A stretch of DNA of 64,000 bases, taken from the NCBI GenBank assembly GCA_944322145.1, contig CALUNW010000002.1, positions 62,001 to 126,000 of the forward strand. The letters run 5' to 3'. The notes below the pieces were generated by a model. The model had not been told where the DNA came from and ran no database searches. It was given only the letters and a program-made list of their open reading frames with translations. Each line of letters starts with the position of its first letter. The first letter of the stretch is position 1. The stretch is from an uncultured Atopobiaceae bacterium. Lineage in GTDB: Bacteria > Actinomycetota > Coriobacteriia > Coriobacteriales > Atopobiaceae. A program made the translations under genes and the position numbers. Of this stretch, positions 37,842 through 47,750 are shown in pieces.

Positions 37842-39014
37842 ATGATCTCCGCGCTCTACCTGCACATACCGTTCTGCCGCGCAAAGTGCGCGTACTGCGA
37901 CTTCGACTCGCGGGCGCTGTGCGGCGAGGCGCTCGAGGACGTGGCCGCGCGCTACCTCGAGGCGCTGCTCGCGCGGCTGGACGCCTTCGGGGAGGCAGGC
38001 GCGCTCGCGGGCGTTCGCACGGTCTACGTGGGCGGCGGCACGCCCACGGTGCTGGGGTCGCGCCTGGCAGGGCTCGTGCGCCGCGTGCGGTCGTGGTGCG
38101 CGCCGACCGAGCTCACCTGCGAGGCCAACCCGGAGTCGTTCGACGACGCCATGGCGGCCGCGCTGGCGGAGGCCGGCGCCACGCGCGTCTCGCTCGGGGT
38201 GCAGACGCTCGAGCCGGCGGAGCTTGCCGCCATCGGGCGCATCCACACGGCAGAGCAGGCCCTCGCCGCCGTCGCGCGCGGGCGAGCCGTGGGGCTCGAC
38301 GTCTCCTGCGACCTCATGTGCGGCCTGCCGGGGCAGACGAAGGAGAGCTGGCGGCGCACGCTGGGCGGGGTCGTGGGCGCGGCGCCGGACCACGTCTCGG
38401 TCTACCCGCTCACGCTCGAGGAGGGAACGCCGCTCGCGCGCCGCGCGGACGCCGACCCTGCGCTCGAGCCGGATGGGGACCTCCAGGCCTGGTGCATGGA
38501 GGAGGCGCGCAGCGAGCTCGTGGCGGCGGGCTACCGTCCCTACGAGGTCGCGAGCTACGCGCGGCCCGGCCACGCATGCGCCCACAACATCGCGTACTGG
38601 ACGGGAGAGAGCTACCTCGGGCTGGGCCGCTCGGCGGCGGGCATGCTCGCGGCGGGGGAGTGGGACGAGCTCGCGGCACTTCTCGGCGGCGAGCCGGCGG
38701 GCGCGGCGCGCGTGCGCTACGTCCAGCGCGACGACGCCGGCACGCGCTTCGACGTAGAGCGCCTGTCCGCGCTCGAGGCCGTGGCGGAGGACCTGATGCT
38801 CGGCATGAGGATGACGCGCGGCGTGGCCCCGGAGCTGCTCGGGCGCGCGCGGTCGCTGGCGGGCGAGAAGAGCGTTGACGCCGCTGTGGACGAGGCGCTC
38901 TCGCGCGGCCTCGTCGCCTGGGATGCGGACGGCCGCCTCGCGCCGACGGGGCGGGGATGGCTCCTCGGCAACGAGCTCTACGGCCTCATGTGGGACCTCG
39001 CGTCGGACGACTAG
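37842..39014 (+). CDS. hemW: Radical SAM coproporphyrinogen oxidase-like protein HemW
   Basis: 390-residue radical-SAM protein. The cluster motif HIPFCRAKCAYCDFDS (CxxxCxxC) is at residue 8, and the HemN/HemW continuation is present: VGGGTPTVLGSR, EANPES, RVSLGVQTLEPAELAAIGRI, YPLTLEEGTPL. It lacks the longer N-terminal part and extra Cys of true HemN, so it is more likely the heme chaperone HemW than an oxidase. AGGAG stands 7 bases before the ATG. It is not part of a heme operon here. Confidence 0.9.
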   Translation: MISALYLHIPFCRAKCAYCDFDSRALCGEALEDVAARYLEALLARLDAFGEAGALAGVRTVYVGGGTPTVLGSRLAGLVRRVRSWCAPTELTCEANPESFDDAMAAALAEAGATRVSLGVQTLEPAELAAIGRIHTAEQALAAVARGRAVGLDVSCDLMCGLPGQTKESWRRTLGGVVGAAPDHVSVYPLTLEEGTPLARRADADPALEPDGDLQAWCMEEARSELVAAGYRPYEVASYARPGHACAHNIAYWTGESYLGLGRSAAGMLAAGEWDELAALLGGEPAGAARVRYVQRDDAGTRFDVERLSALEAVAEDLMLGMRMTRGVAPELLGRARSLAGEKSVDAAVDEALSRGLVAWDADGRLAPTGRGWLLGNELYGLMWDLASDD

Positions 39015-39052
39015 CCACGGCCTGCCCACGGGTGGTGACGGCCAATTGCCGC

Positions 39053-39076
39053 GGACCCAAATCCGGATTTGGGTCC
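39053..39076. repeat. Perfect 24-bp palindrome, copy 1
   Basis: A self-complementary 24-mer with left half GGACCCAAATCC. A second copy with one changed base lies at 61396-61419. It is 38 bases after the hemW stop. There is no T-run, so intrinsic termination is unlikely; the perfect two-fold symmetry suggests a protein site or a mobile palindromic unit. Confidence 0.9.
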
Positions 39077-39164
39077 AGGGCGGCGCACGCAGCTCTGCGA
39101 TTACCTGCGAGCTTGAGGCTTGCTTGAGAGTCTGGCTCCCCCAAGCCTCAGGCTCAACCAGAGC

Positions 39165-39193
39165 GTTCTTCTCGCCCATGCGGCGAGAAGAAC
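39165..39193. repeat. Hairpin built from two inverted copies of the GTTCTTCTCGCC motif
   Basis: GTTCTTCTCGCC (39165-39176), loop CATGC, GGCGAGAAGAAC (39182-39193): a perfect 12-bp stem made of nothing but the dispersed motif. A weaker GAGCTTGAGGCTT/AGCCTCAGGCTC pair lies just upstream (about 39111-39156). The rest of the hemW-reductase gap holds no gene. Confidence 0.93.
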
Positions 39194-39279
39194 GACCGGG
39201 TCGCCGAAGCCTCGCGTCAGCCCTGCCGTACATCCCCTACGCTGGGTCAGACCGTACGAAAACGAGGAGAGGAACCCTC

Positions 39280-41289
39280 ATGGCAACGTCCAAGCTGCTC
39301 GAGCCGATCAGGGTCGGCAACCTCACGCTCAAGAACCGCATCATGTTCCCGCCGCTCACCACCGGCTACGAGGAGCGCGACGGCTCCATCGGCCCGCGCA
39401 GCCTCGCGTTCTACGAGCGCCTCGCCAAGGGCGGGGTCTCCTACATCGTCATCGGCGACGTCGCGCCCGTGAACACCGCGAGCCCCACGCCCAAGCTCTG
39501 CGACGACTCCCAGATCCCGAGCTTCGCCGCGCTCGCCGACGCCGTCCATGCCCATGGCGCCAAGCTCGCCCTGCAGCTCTTCCACCCCGAGTACGACGTC
39601 CCCGGGGTCGGCAGGCTCATCATGACCTCGCGCAAGGCGGCGATGGAGGGGCAGAAGGCCCAGGCCGCCGGCGACATGGAGGCCTTCGCCGCCAAGATGG
39701 CGGAGTCCAAGGAGATCGCCAACCAGGCCTACGCCAAGCTCCACCACGACATGCAGCACTTCGTCTCCGAGGCCACGGTCGAGCAGCTCGCCCAGATCAA
39801 GGACGCCATCGCCGCCTGCGCCGCCCGCGCGGAGAAGGCCGGCGTCGACGCGATCGAGGTCCACGGCGACCGCCTGGTGGGATCGCTCTGCTCCACCGCG
39901 CTCAACCACCGCACCGACGACTACGGCGGCCCCTTCGAGAGCCGCGTGCGCTACGCGCTCGAGGTCGTCGCCGCGATCAAGGGGGCCGCGCCCGCGCTCA
40001 TGGTGGAGTACAAGCTGCCCGTCATCATGACCAACCCCGACGGCTCCAAGCGCGGCAAGGGAGGCCTCGAGCCCGACGAGGCCTGCGAGCTCGCGGTCCT
40101 TCTCGAGAGGGCCGGCGTCGACATGATCCAGGTCGCCCAGGCCAACCACACCGGCAACATGGGCGACACCATCCCGCCCATGGGCACGATGCCCTACAAC
40201 TGGACGCTCCCGGTGGCTGAGCGCGTGAAGGCGCTCGTGGGCGTCCCCGTCGCCACCGTCGGCCGCGTCGTCACCCCCGAGGCGGGCGAGAAGATCCTCG
40301 AGGACGGCCAGGCCGACGTCATCGGCTACGGCCGCTCGCTGCTCGCCGACCCCGACATCGCCCTCAAGGCCGCGACCGGCGAGCCGGTGCGCCTGTGCCT
40401 CAACTGCAACAAGGGCTGCGTCGACGCCATCCAGGGCCGCCGCTACATCTCCTGCGTGCTCAACGCCGAGAACGGCGACGAGGCTACGATCTCGATCCGC
40501 CCCGGTGACGGCGACAAGCGCGTGGCCGTGGTCGGCGGCGGCATCGCCGGCTGCGAGGCCGCGCGCGTGGCGGCTCGCCGCGGCTACCGGGTGACCCTCT
40601 TCGAGCGCGCCCGGCGCCTTGGCGGCCAGATCGAGCTCGCCGCCGCGCCCCCGCGCAAGTCCGAGATCATGCGCGCCGTGGAGTACTACGAGCGCGCGCT
40701 GCCCGCCCTCGGCGTCGAGGTGGTGCTCGGCCACGAGGCGTCCGCGTCCGACCTCGCCGGGTATGACGCCGCGATCGTGGCCGTGGGCGCCGACAACGTG
40801 AGCCTGCCCGTGCCCGGCGCCGACCGCGACAACGTCGTCTCCGCCTGGGACGTGCTCGCGGGCAGCGTGTCGCCCGAGGGTCGCGTCGCCGTGATCGGCG
40901 GCGGACTGGTGGGCACCGAGTGCGCCGAGTACCTGCTCGCCCGCGGCTGCGAGGTCGCGATCGTGGAGATGCTCGACAAGATCGCGGCGGGGGAGTCCGG
41001 CACCATCCTGCCCACGATCATGGCGGAGTTCGCCGAGAAGGGCGTGGAGCAGCTGGTGAACACCCGCGTGACCGCGATCACCGACGCCGGGGTCGAGGCG
41101 GAGCGCGACGGCGAGGCCGTGAGCGTGCCGTGCGACTGGGTCGTCATGGCGGTGGGGTCGCGCGCGGTGCCCTTCGACGTCTCCGGCATCGACGTCCCGG
41201 TGACGTTGGTGGGCGACTGCTCCGGCGAGCGCACGGCCGACATCGCGAGCGCGATCCGCACGGCATACGCCGCTGCCAACCAGATCTAG
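39280..41289 (+). CDS. NADH:flavin oxidoreductase of the Old Yellow Enzyme / 2,4-dienoyl-CoA reductase type
   Basis: 669 residues in two parts. The N-terminal FMN TIM barrel (about 1-375) shows IRVGNLTLKNRIMFPP, EVHGDRLVGSLCSTALN and a 4Fe-4S motif CLNCNKGC...C near 365-385. The C-terminal FAD/NAD(P) domains show VAVVGGGIAGCEAARVAARR near 408 and VAVIGGGLVGTECAEYLLAR near 535. This is the layout of 2,4-dienoyl-CoA reductase, trimethylamine dehydrogenase and bile-acid BaiCD/BaiH-like enzymes, common in gut anaerobes. The substrate is not readable. GAGGAGAGG precedes the ATG. It is a single-gene unit. Confidence 0.92.
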   Translation: MATSKLLEPIRVGNLTLKNRIMFPPLTTGYEERDGSIGPRSLAFYERLAKGGVSYIVIGDVAPVNTASPTPKLCDDSQIPSFAALADAVHAHGAKLALQLFHPEYDVPGVGRLIMTSRKAAMEGQKAQAAGDMEAFAAKMAESKEIANQAYAKLHHDMQHFVSEATVEQLAQIKDAIAACAARAEKAGVDAIEVHGDRLVGSLCSTALNHRTDDYGGPFESRVRYALEVVAAIKGAAPALMVEYKLPVIMTNPDGSKRGKGGLEPDEACELAVLLERAGVDMIQVAQANHTGNMGDTIPPMGTMPYNWTLPVAERVKALVGVPVATVGRVVTPEAGEKILEDGQADVIGYGRSLLADPDIALKAATGEPVRLCLNCNKGCVDAIQGRRYISCVLNAENGDEATISIRPGDGDKRVAVVGGGIAGCEAARVAARRGYRVTLFERARRLGGQIELAAAPPRKSEIMRAVEYYERALPALGVEVVLGHEASASDLAGYDAAIVAVGADNVSLPVPGADRDNVVSAWDVLAGSVSPEGRVAVIGGGLVGTECAEYLLARGCEVAIVEMLDKIAAGESGTILPTIMAEFAEKGVEQLVNTRVTAITDAGVEAERDGEAVSVPCDWVVMAVGSRAVPFDVSGIDVPVTLVGDCSGERTADIASAIRTAYAAANQI

Positions 41290-41385
41290 CGCGGAGCTGC
41301 GGGCGGGCCGGGGCGCGGCTCCCGGCCCGCCCGGGCGCCCCGTCTCCCCGCATCGACCGCCCGTCCTTCTCGCCCCTTGCGCGCG

Positions 41386-41401
41386 TGGCGCAAATGCGCC
41401 A
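41386..41401. promoter_or_regulatory. Palindromic operator-like site upstream of the dCMP deaminase gene
   Basis: TGGCGCA-AA-TGCGCCA, 7-bp perfect half-sites with a 2-base centre, directly followed by TGCTAGCAG, which could be an extended -10. It lies 34-49 bases before the ATG, a position suited to repression. Confidence 0.4.
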
Positions 41402-41434
41402 TGCTAGCAGCGGAAACACGAGAGGGAGGCAGCC

Positions 41435-41905
41435 ATGCCGGGCAAGCGCACCGACGTCATCAGCTGGGACGACTTTTTCATGAGGGCCGCCGTCGCGGCG
41501 AGCCTGCGCAGCAAGGACCCCAACACGCAGGTGGGCGCCTGCATCGCGGACACCAATCACCGCATCCTCTCCGTGGGCTACAACGGGACGCCGCGCGGCC
41601 TCAACGACGACGAGTTCCCCTGGGGCATCGCCGACGACCCCCTCTACGACAAGCACAACTACGTCATCCACGCGGAGGCCAACGCAATCCTCAACTACCG
41701 CGGCTCGCTCAAGGACATGACGGGCGCCACGGTCTACGTCACGCTCTTCCCCTGCCACGAGTGCGCCAAGACCCTGGTGCAGGCCGGCATCGGCGAGGTC
41801 GTCTACCTGGACGACAAGTACGACGGCACGGAGGACAACCGCATCTCCAAGAACATCCTCGACCGCTGCGGCGTCTCCTATCGGAGGATGAGCCTCGCGG
41901 AGTAG
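41435..41905 (+). CDS. dCMP deaminase family protein
   Basis: 156-residue zinc deaminase. The active-site signature HAEANAILN (about residue 72) and the Zn ligands PCHECAKTL (about 106) are intact, and GACIADTNHRILSVGYNGTPRG is typical of dCMP deaminases. It makes dUMP for dTTP synthesis. B. subtilis ComEB belongs to the same family, but here the gene is not in the com operon. AGAGGGAGG precedes the ATG. Confidence 0.93.
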   Translation: MPGKRTDVISWDDFFMRAAVAASLRSKDPNTQVGACIADTNHRILSVGYNGTPRGLNDDEFPWGIADDPLYDKHNYVIHAEANAILNYRGSLKDMTGATVYVTLFPCHECAKTLVQAGIGEVVYLDDKYDGTEDNRISKNILDRCGVSYRRMSLAE

Positions 41906-42028
41906 GCGTCCCGCCGCCTCGCCGCGCCGCCGCGAACTGCGCGGATACCGTGGCGTTTCTCCAAAACCCCTGAATGCCGGGTATACTCTCCCCATCTGTG
42001 ACGTATCGCCAGCAGGGAGACATGCCAC

Positions 42029-43132
42029 ATGGCATCGATGAACGACAAGGACTACTACGCCATCCTGGGCGTCGAGAAGGACGCCTCCACCGAGGAGATC
42101 CGCAAGGCGTTCCAGGCCAAGGCGCGCAAGCTTCACCCCGACGTCAACAAGGAGCCGGACGCGGAGGAGCGCTTCAAGGAGGTCTCGGAGGCCTACGCCG
42201 TGCTCTCCGACGACGACAAGCGCAAGCGCTATGACGCCATGCGCTCCGGGAACCCCTTCGCGGGGGCGGGCTATGGCGCACCGGCGGGCACCGGCGGCTA
42301 CGGCGACCCCTTCGGCGGCAGCCCCTTTGGCTGGGGGCCCTTCGGCGGGGGCTTCGGCGGCGCGTCACGCTCGCGTCGCTCGCGGGCGTACAGGCCCCGA
42401 GCCGGCGCCGACGTGGTCTACGAGCTCACCGTCGACGCCGAGAAGGCCAAGGAGGGCGTGCGCCGCGGCGTGACCTACCAGCGCTACGCCTCCTGCGACG
42501 TCTGCCACGGCTCCGGCTCGGTCGAGGCGGAGCGCCCCGAGACCTGCCCCACGTGCGGCGGCGCGGGCCACATCACGGTGGACACCGGCATCTTCGGCGT
42601 CATGATGATGACCTGCCCCGAGTGCGAGGGCACCGGAAAGGTCGTCGCGGACCCCTGCTCCGCCTGCGGCGGCTCGGGCCGCACGCTCACGGCGAGCGAG
42701 GTCGTCGTCGACGTGCCGGCGGGCAGCCACGACGGCGACGAGGTGCGCGTGGCAGGCATGGGCAACGCCGGCACCAACGGCTCGACCACCGGCGACTTCG
42801 TCTGCCGCGTCTGCGTCCCCGAGGAGCGGCTCACGCGCTCCCAGGCGAGCGGCTTCAACTTCATCGGCTTTGCGATCCCGTTTCTGGTGCTCGGCCTCGC
42901 CACGTCGACCCTCGCCTCGCTCTCGCTCATGGTGATCATCCCCGTGGTCGTGGGCGTGGTGCTCGTGGTGCGCGACGGCATCCGCCTCGCGCCCCGCTGG
43001 TGGAGAAACGCCGGCATGGCCGTGGCCAACGGCATCTCAAACGGCTTCATGATCGCGCTCGTCTTCGCGCTGATGTTCTCCTGCACGGCGGGTCTCGGGC
43101 GCGGCGGGTACATGGGGCGCTACTACTGGTAG
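42029..43132 (+). CDS. Membrane-anchored J-domain protein with DnaJ zinc fingers
   Basis: 367 residues. The J domain has an intact HPD (KLHPDVNKEP, about residue 35), then a Gly/Phe-rich linker (about 75-115). Four CxxCxGxG repeats follow: CDVCHGSG, CPTCGGAG, CPECEGTG, CSACGGSG. In place of the full DnaJ substrate-binding domains only ~60 residues precede three hydrophobic segments (FIGFAIPFLVLGLATSTLAS, LMVIIPVVVGVVLVV, FMIALVFALMFSC). It would recruit DnaK to the membrane. It lies directly before a complete dnaJ, with a terminator between. Confidence 0.85.
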   Translation: MASMNDKDYYAILGVEKDASTEEIRKAFQAKARKLHPDVNKEPDAEERFKEVSEAYAVLSDDDKRKRYDAMRSGNPFAGAGYGAPAGTGGYGDPFGGSPFGWGPFGGGFGGASRSRRSRAYRPRAGADVVYELTVDAEKAKEGVRRGVTYQRYASCDVCHGSGSVEAERPETCPTCGGAGHITVDTGIFGVMMMTCPECEGTGKVVADPCSACGGSGRTLTASEVVVDVPAGSHDGDEVRVAGMGNAGTNGSTTGDFVCRVCVPEERLTRSQASGFNFIGFAIPFLVLGLATSTLASLSLMVIIPVVVGVVLVVRDGIRLAPRWWRNAGMAVANGISNGFMIALVFALMFSCTAGLGRGGYMGRYYW

Positions 43133-43159
43133 CTTCAGAAAAGTGATAGCTTTGTGAGC

Positions 43160-43183
43160 GGCGGGGGCGTGCCCCCGCCTTTT
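43160..43183 (+). terminator. Terminator between the two J-domain genes
   Basis: GGCGGGGGC (43160-43168), loop GT, GCCCCCGCC (43171-43179), then TTTT (43180-43183). A possible -10 (TATAAG) and a GGGACA word follow before dnaJ. Confidence 0.75.
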
Positions 43184-43230
43184 CCGGGGTATAAGGCCCT
43201 CGGGAAACGTTTGGGACAAGTCACTGGAGT

Positions 43231-44469
43231 ATGCACGTGGAACCGAAGAAGGACTACTACGAGGTGCTCGAGGTGCCTCGCGACGCGGACGCCAAGACGA
43301 TCAAGCGCGCCTTCCTCAAGAAGGCCCGCACCCTGCACCCCGACGTCAACAAGGCGCCGGACGCCGAGGAGCGCTTCAAGGAGGTCAACGAGGCCTACGC
43401 CGTCCTCTCCGACGACCAGAAGCGCGCCAACTACGACCGCTACGGAGACCCTAACGGCCCCGGCGGCTTTGGCTCCGACTACGTGGACGTCTCCGACATC
43501 TTCGGCGGCGGGGGCTTTGGCTTCGGCGACATCTTCGACTCCTTCTTCGGCGGCGCCGGGCGCGCGGGCGCCCAGGCGCGCACCCGCGGCCGCGACATGG
43601 GCATCCGCCTCACGGTGACCCTCGAGGAGGCGGCCTCCGGCTGCAAGAAGACCGTCGCCTACACGCGCCTCGCCCCCTGCGAGGACTGCGGCGGCACCGG
43701 CGCCGCCGAGGGCGGCAAGATGCACACGTGCGAGCGCTGCCACGGCACGGGCCGCGTGGTCGAGGTCCAGCGCACGATCTTCGGGCAGATGCAGACGCAG
43801 GCGACCTGCCCCGTCTGCCACGGCCAGGGCCAGGTCATCGACCATCCCTGCGAGACCTGCGAGGGGCAGGGGCGCACGCCCTCCCGCGAGAAGGTCGAGG
43901 TCCAGGTGCCCGCGGGCGTCCACTCCGGGCAGACCCTCACCGTCCCCGGTAAGGGCGAGGCCGGCGTGCGGGGCGACTCCTCGGGAGACCTCGTGGTGAG
44001 CATCGAGGTGGCCGACAGCGACCGCTTCGAGCGCCGCGGCGATGACCTGTTCTGCACGGTCCAGGTGGACGCGCTGCAGGCCATCGTGGGCACCACGGTC
44101 ACGATCGACGGCATCATGGAGGGCGAGCGCGTCACGGTGGAGGTCCCCGCGGGCTGCCAGTTCGGCCAGCAGGTCGTCGTCGAGCGCAAGGGCATGCCGC
44201 GCATGGGCATGATCGCCCGCGGCAACCTCGTGGCCGTCGTGCAGGTGGAGACCCCGCGCGACCTCACCAAGAAGCAGCTGCTCGACGTCGCGGCCATCGT
44301 CGCGGAGCGTTCGCTCGACGACGGCCCGACGGGCGATAGGGGCGAGAAGGACGAGAAGGACGCGGGCCCGGAGGCCGAGGGCTTCTCCGCGGCCGCAGAG
44401 AACGCCGCCGAGCACTTTGCCAAGGAGCGCTGGCACGCTCCCAGAAACCCGTTCAGGAGCCGCAAGTGA
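43231..44469 (+). CDS. dnaJ: Chaperone protein DnaJ
   Basis: 412-residue canonical DnaJ: J domain with HPD ([10 protein letters not shown]), Gly/Phe region ([17 protein letters not shown]), four zinc-finger repeats ([32 protein letters not shown]) and the C-terminal substrate-binding domains. The last ~50 residues are charged and unusual. No dnaK, grpE or hspR is adjacent. It overlaps mtaB (GTGA at 44466). The ATG at 43231 has GGAG 7-10 bases upstream. Confidence 0.95.
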   Translation: MHVEPKKDYYEVLEVPRDADAKTIKRAFLKKARTLHPDVNKAPDAEERFKEVNEAYAVLSDDQKRANYDRYGDPNGPGGFGSDYVDVSDIFGGGGFGFGDIFDSFFGGAGRAGAQARTRGRDMGIRLTVTLEEAASGCKKTVAYTRLAPCEDCGGTGAAEGGKMHTCERCHGTGRVVEVQRTIFGQMQTQATCPVCHGQGQVIDHPCETCEGQGRTPSREKVEVQVPAGVHSGQTLTVPGKGEAGVRGDSSGDLVVSIEVADSDRFERRGDDLFCTVQVDALQAIVGTTVTIDGIMEGERVTVEVPAGCQFGQQVVVERKGMPRMGMIARGNLVAVVQVETPRDLTKKQLLDVAAIVAERSLDDGPTGDRGEKDEKDAGPEAEGFSAAAENAAEHFAKERWHAPRNPFRSRK

Positions 44470-45818
44470 CGACGCCTGCCGCGCCCGCGGTCGCCCTCGT
44501 CAACCTGGGGTGCCGCGTCAACCGCGTGGAGCTCGACCTCATGGCCTCCGAGCTCGAGCGCGCGGGGGCGCGCCTCTCCGGCGAGCGCGAGGCCGACGCG
44601 ATCGTGGTGAACACCTGCGCCGTCACCGGCGAGGCCGAGGCCAAGGCGCGCAAGGCCGTGCGCCGCGCGGCGTCGCAGCCGGGGGGCCCGCTCGTGGTGG
44701 CCACCGGCTGCGTGGCGAGCCTGTTTGCCGACGAGCTCGCCGCGCTCGCGCCCAACGTCGTGGTGGAGCGCGACAAGGCGCGCGTGGCCGGGCTCGTGAT
44801 CGAGCGCCTGGGCCTGGCTTCCCCCTCGGCGGGCGACGCTGTCGCGCCGAGCATGCCACAGGGGACGGAATCCGGCCCGGAAGCCGGCGATTCTGGCCGC
44901 AGCGGCATGCTCGAGGGCTGCGCCGCCGCGACCCCCACGCCCACCGGCCGCACCCGTCCCGGCATCAAGGTCCAGGACGGCTGCGACAACCGCTGCACCT
45001 ACTGCATCGTCTGGAAGGCGCGCGGGAGGGCGCGCTCGGTCGCCGCCGACGAGGTCCTTCTCGCCGTGCGCCAGGCCCAGGGCCGCGGCGCGCGCGAGGT
45101 CGTGCTCACGGGCATCAACCTGGGCTGCTACCGCGCCGCCGGCCCGGACGGCCGCGAGCTCGGGCTGCCGGGCCTTCTCGACCTCCTGCTCGAGCGCACC
45201 GACGTGGAGCGCATCCGCCTCTCCTCGATCGAGCCGCCCGACGTCACGCCCGAGCTCTGCGCCACGATGGCCGCGGCGGGAGAGCGCGTGGCGCCCTTCC
45301 TCCACGTCTGCCTGCAGTCCGGCTGCGACGAGACGCTGCGCCGCATGGCGCGCGTCTACCGCACCGACCTCTTCCGCCGCGTGGTCGAGACCGCGCGCGA
45401 GCAGGTGCCGGGCATCGCCCTGGGCACGGACCTCATCGTGGGCTTTCCCGGCGAGACGGACGCGGAGTTCGACCAGAGCCTGGCCTTCTGCCGCGAGATG
45501 CGCTTTGCCAAGATGCACGTCTTCCGCTACTCGCGCCGCCCCGGCACCCCCGCCGCGACGATGCCCGACCAGGTCGACCCGCACGTGATGGCCGAGCGCG
45601 GCGCCCGGGCCCGCGCGCTCGCCGACGAGCTGCGTCTCGCGGAGGCGCGCCGCCTGGTGGGCGAGAAGGACCTCGTGGTGGTGCAGTACCCCGGCCGCGG
45701 CGTCACCGGCGGACTCTTCGACGTGACGCTCGACCCGTCGGTGCCGGTGGACTCGCTCGTGCCGGTGCGCCTCGTCGACGTCTCGCCCGACGCCACCCTC
45801 GCCGCCGAGCTCCCCTAG
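44466..45818 (+). CDS. mtaB: tRNA t6A methylthiotransferase MtaB (radical SAM)
   Basis: 450-residue methylthiotransferase. N-terminal MTTase domain Cys residues are in [24 protein letters not shown] and VATGCVASL. The radical-SAM motif is [20 protein letters not shown] (about residue 173), and a C-terminal TRAM-like domain follows. It makes ms2t6A37 in tRNA. The linker between the MTTase and SAM domains contains a 60-bp palindrome-bounded insert (44851-44910) translated in frame as [20 protein letters not shown]. The start overlaps the dnaJ stop. Confidence 0.93.
   Translation: MTTPAAPAVALVNLGCRVNRVELDLMASELERAGARLSGEREADAIVVNTCAVTGEAEAKARKAVRRAASQPGGPLVVATGCVASLFADELAALAPNVVVERDKARVAGLVIERLGLASPSAGDAVAPSMPQGTESGPEAGDSGRSGMLEGCAAATPTPTGRTRPGIKVQDGCDNRCTYCIVWKARGRARSVAADEVLLAVRQAQGRGAREVVLTGINLGCYRAAGPDGRELGLPGLLDLLLERTDVERIRLSSIEPPDVTPELCATMAAAGERVAPFLHVCLQSGCDETLRRMARVYRTDLFRRVVETAREQVPGIALGTDLIVGFPGETDAEFDQSLAFCREMRFAKMHVFRYSRRPGTPAATMPDQVDPHVMAERGARARALADELRLAEARRLVGEKDLVVVQYPGRGVTGGLFDVTLDPSVPVDSLVPVRLVDVSPDATLAAELP
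44851..44910. repeat. 60-bp REP-like palindrome inserted in frame within mtaB
   Basis: GCATGCC (44851-44857) and GGCATGC (44904-44910) bound a 60-bp segment containing CAGGGGACGG and a CCGGC/GCCGG inner hairpin. Sixty bases equal 20 codons, so the frame is kept. It lies in the variable linker of MtaB, and the GGGGACGG word matches the REP-like gaps elsewhere. Confidence 0.6.
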
Positions 45819-45889
45819 CCCGGCGCCTGCCTGCCCGCGCGCCGCCGTTCGGGTATCATCGGGGTAGGGAACGCCGTCACAGGAGGAGC

Positions 45890-46847
<958 letters not shown>

Positions 46848-46855
<8 letters not shown>

Positions 46856-47357
46856 CGAGTACGACCTCTCCTGCGAGGAGGGCGTGCGCGCCCCCATCGG
46901 CGACGAGGACATCTGCGCGGCGTGCGACCTCGTCCTCGCCCAGGAGGGCGTCGAGCGGCCCTGCATGGTCTCCATCTCGGTGGTGAGCGAGGAGCGCATT
47001 CGCGCGCTCAACGACGCCTGGCGCGACGTCGACCGCGCCACCGACGTCATCTCCCTCGAGTGCGAGCGCCCCGACGACCCCGACCTCGCGCCGGGGGAGC
47101 CCTGCGAGCTCGGCGACATCGTGCTCGCTCCGGCCTACATCGCGCGCCAGGCGGCCTCGTTCGGCACCACCGAGGCCGACGAGTTCCGCCTGCTGCTCAC
47201 GCACGGCCTGCTGCACCTGCTCGGCTACGACCACCTCGACGAGGACGAGGCCGAGGCGATGGAGGCGCGCGAGGAGGCGCTTCTGGCCCTCATGCCGTGC
47301 GACCGGCCCATCGACCACGTCACGCTCACCCGCCACCGCGAGGACGGCGACGCATGA
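46848..47357 (+). CDS. ybeY: Endoribonuclease YbeY
   Basis: 169-residue zinc endoribonuclease for 16S rRNA 3'-end maturation. The metal motif THGLLHLLGYDHLDEDEAE (HxxxHxxGxxH) is at about residue 123, and the RATDVISLECE region precedes it. It starts within the phoH end, with AAGGAGG before the ATG, and its stop overlaps the dgkA ATG (ATGA). Confidence 0.95.
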
Positions 47358-47728
47358 TACCCGGGTCAAAGAGCGACCACCCCGGCTTCCGCAAGAGCTT
47401 CCTCTTTGCGATCCAGGGCTTCAGGACCGCCGTCGTCACCGAGCGCAACATCAAGGTCATGCTCGCCGTGGGCGCGCTCGCCGTCGCTGCCGGCCTGGTG
47501 CTGCAGATCGACCTGCTGAGCTGGGCGATCATCTTGCTGTGCTGCGCCGTGGTCATCATGGCGGAGCTCTTCAACACGGCGGTCGAGACCATCGTCGACC
47601 TCGTCTCGCCCGAGTTCCACCCGCTCGCCGGCCGCGCCAAGGACATCGCGGCGGCCGCGGTGTGGTTCCTCTCCTTCGTCGTCGCGGTCGTGGGCGTGCT
47701 CGTCTACGCCAACGCCATCATCAGCTAG
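47354..47728 (+). CDS. dgkA: Diacylglycerol / undecaprenol kinase
   Basis: 124-residue DgkA with three membrane helices. The signature AELFNTAVETIVDLVSPEFH (about residue 73) holds the catalytic Glu, and an N-terminal amphipathic helix (FRKSFLFAIQGFRTAVVTER) leads in. Gram-positive homologues phosphorylate undecaprenol. It is the third of four genes, phoH-ybeY-dgkA-era, a conserved run. Confidence 0.94.
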   Translation: MIPGSKSDHPGFRKSFLFAIQGFRTAVVTERNIKVMLAVGALAVAAGLVLQIDLLSWAIILLCCAVVIMAELFNTAVETIVDLVSPEFHPLAGRAKDIAAAAVWFLSFVVAVVGVLVYANAIIS

Positions 47729-47750
47729 GGGCCCGCCCCGAGGAGGTCAC

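Noticed and set aside
44466-45818. MiaB or RimO instead of MtaB
   Set aside because: The N-terminal [11 protein letters not shown] form and the overlap with dnaJ match MtaB-type proteins better. The distinction rests on motif form and context only.
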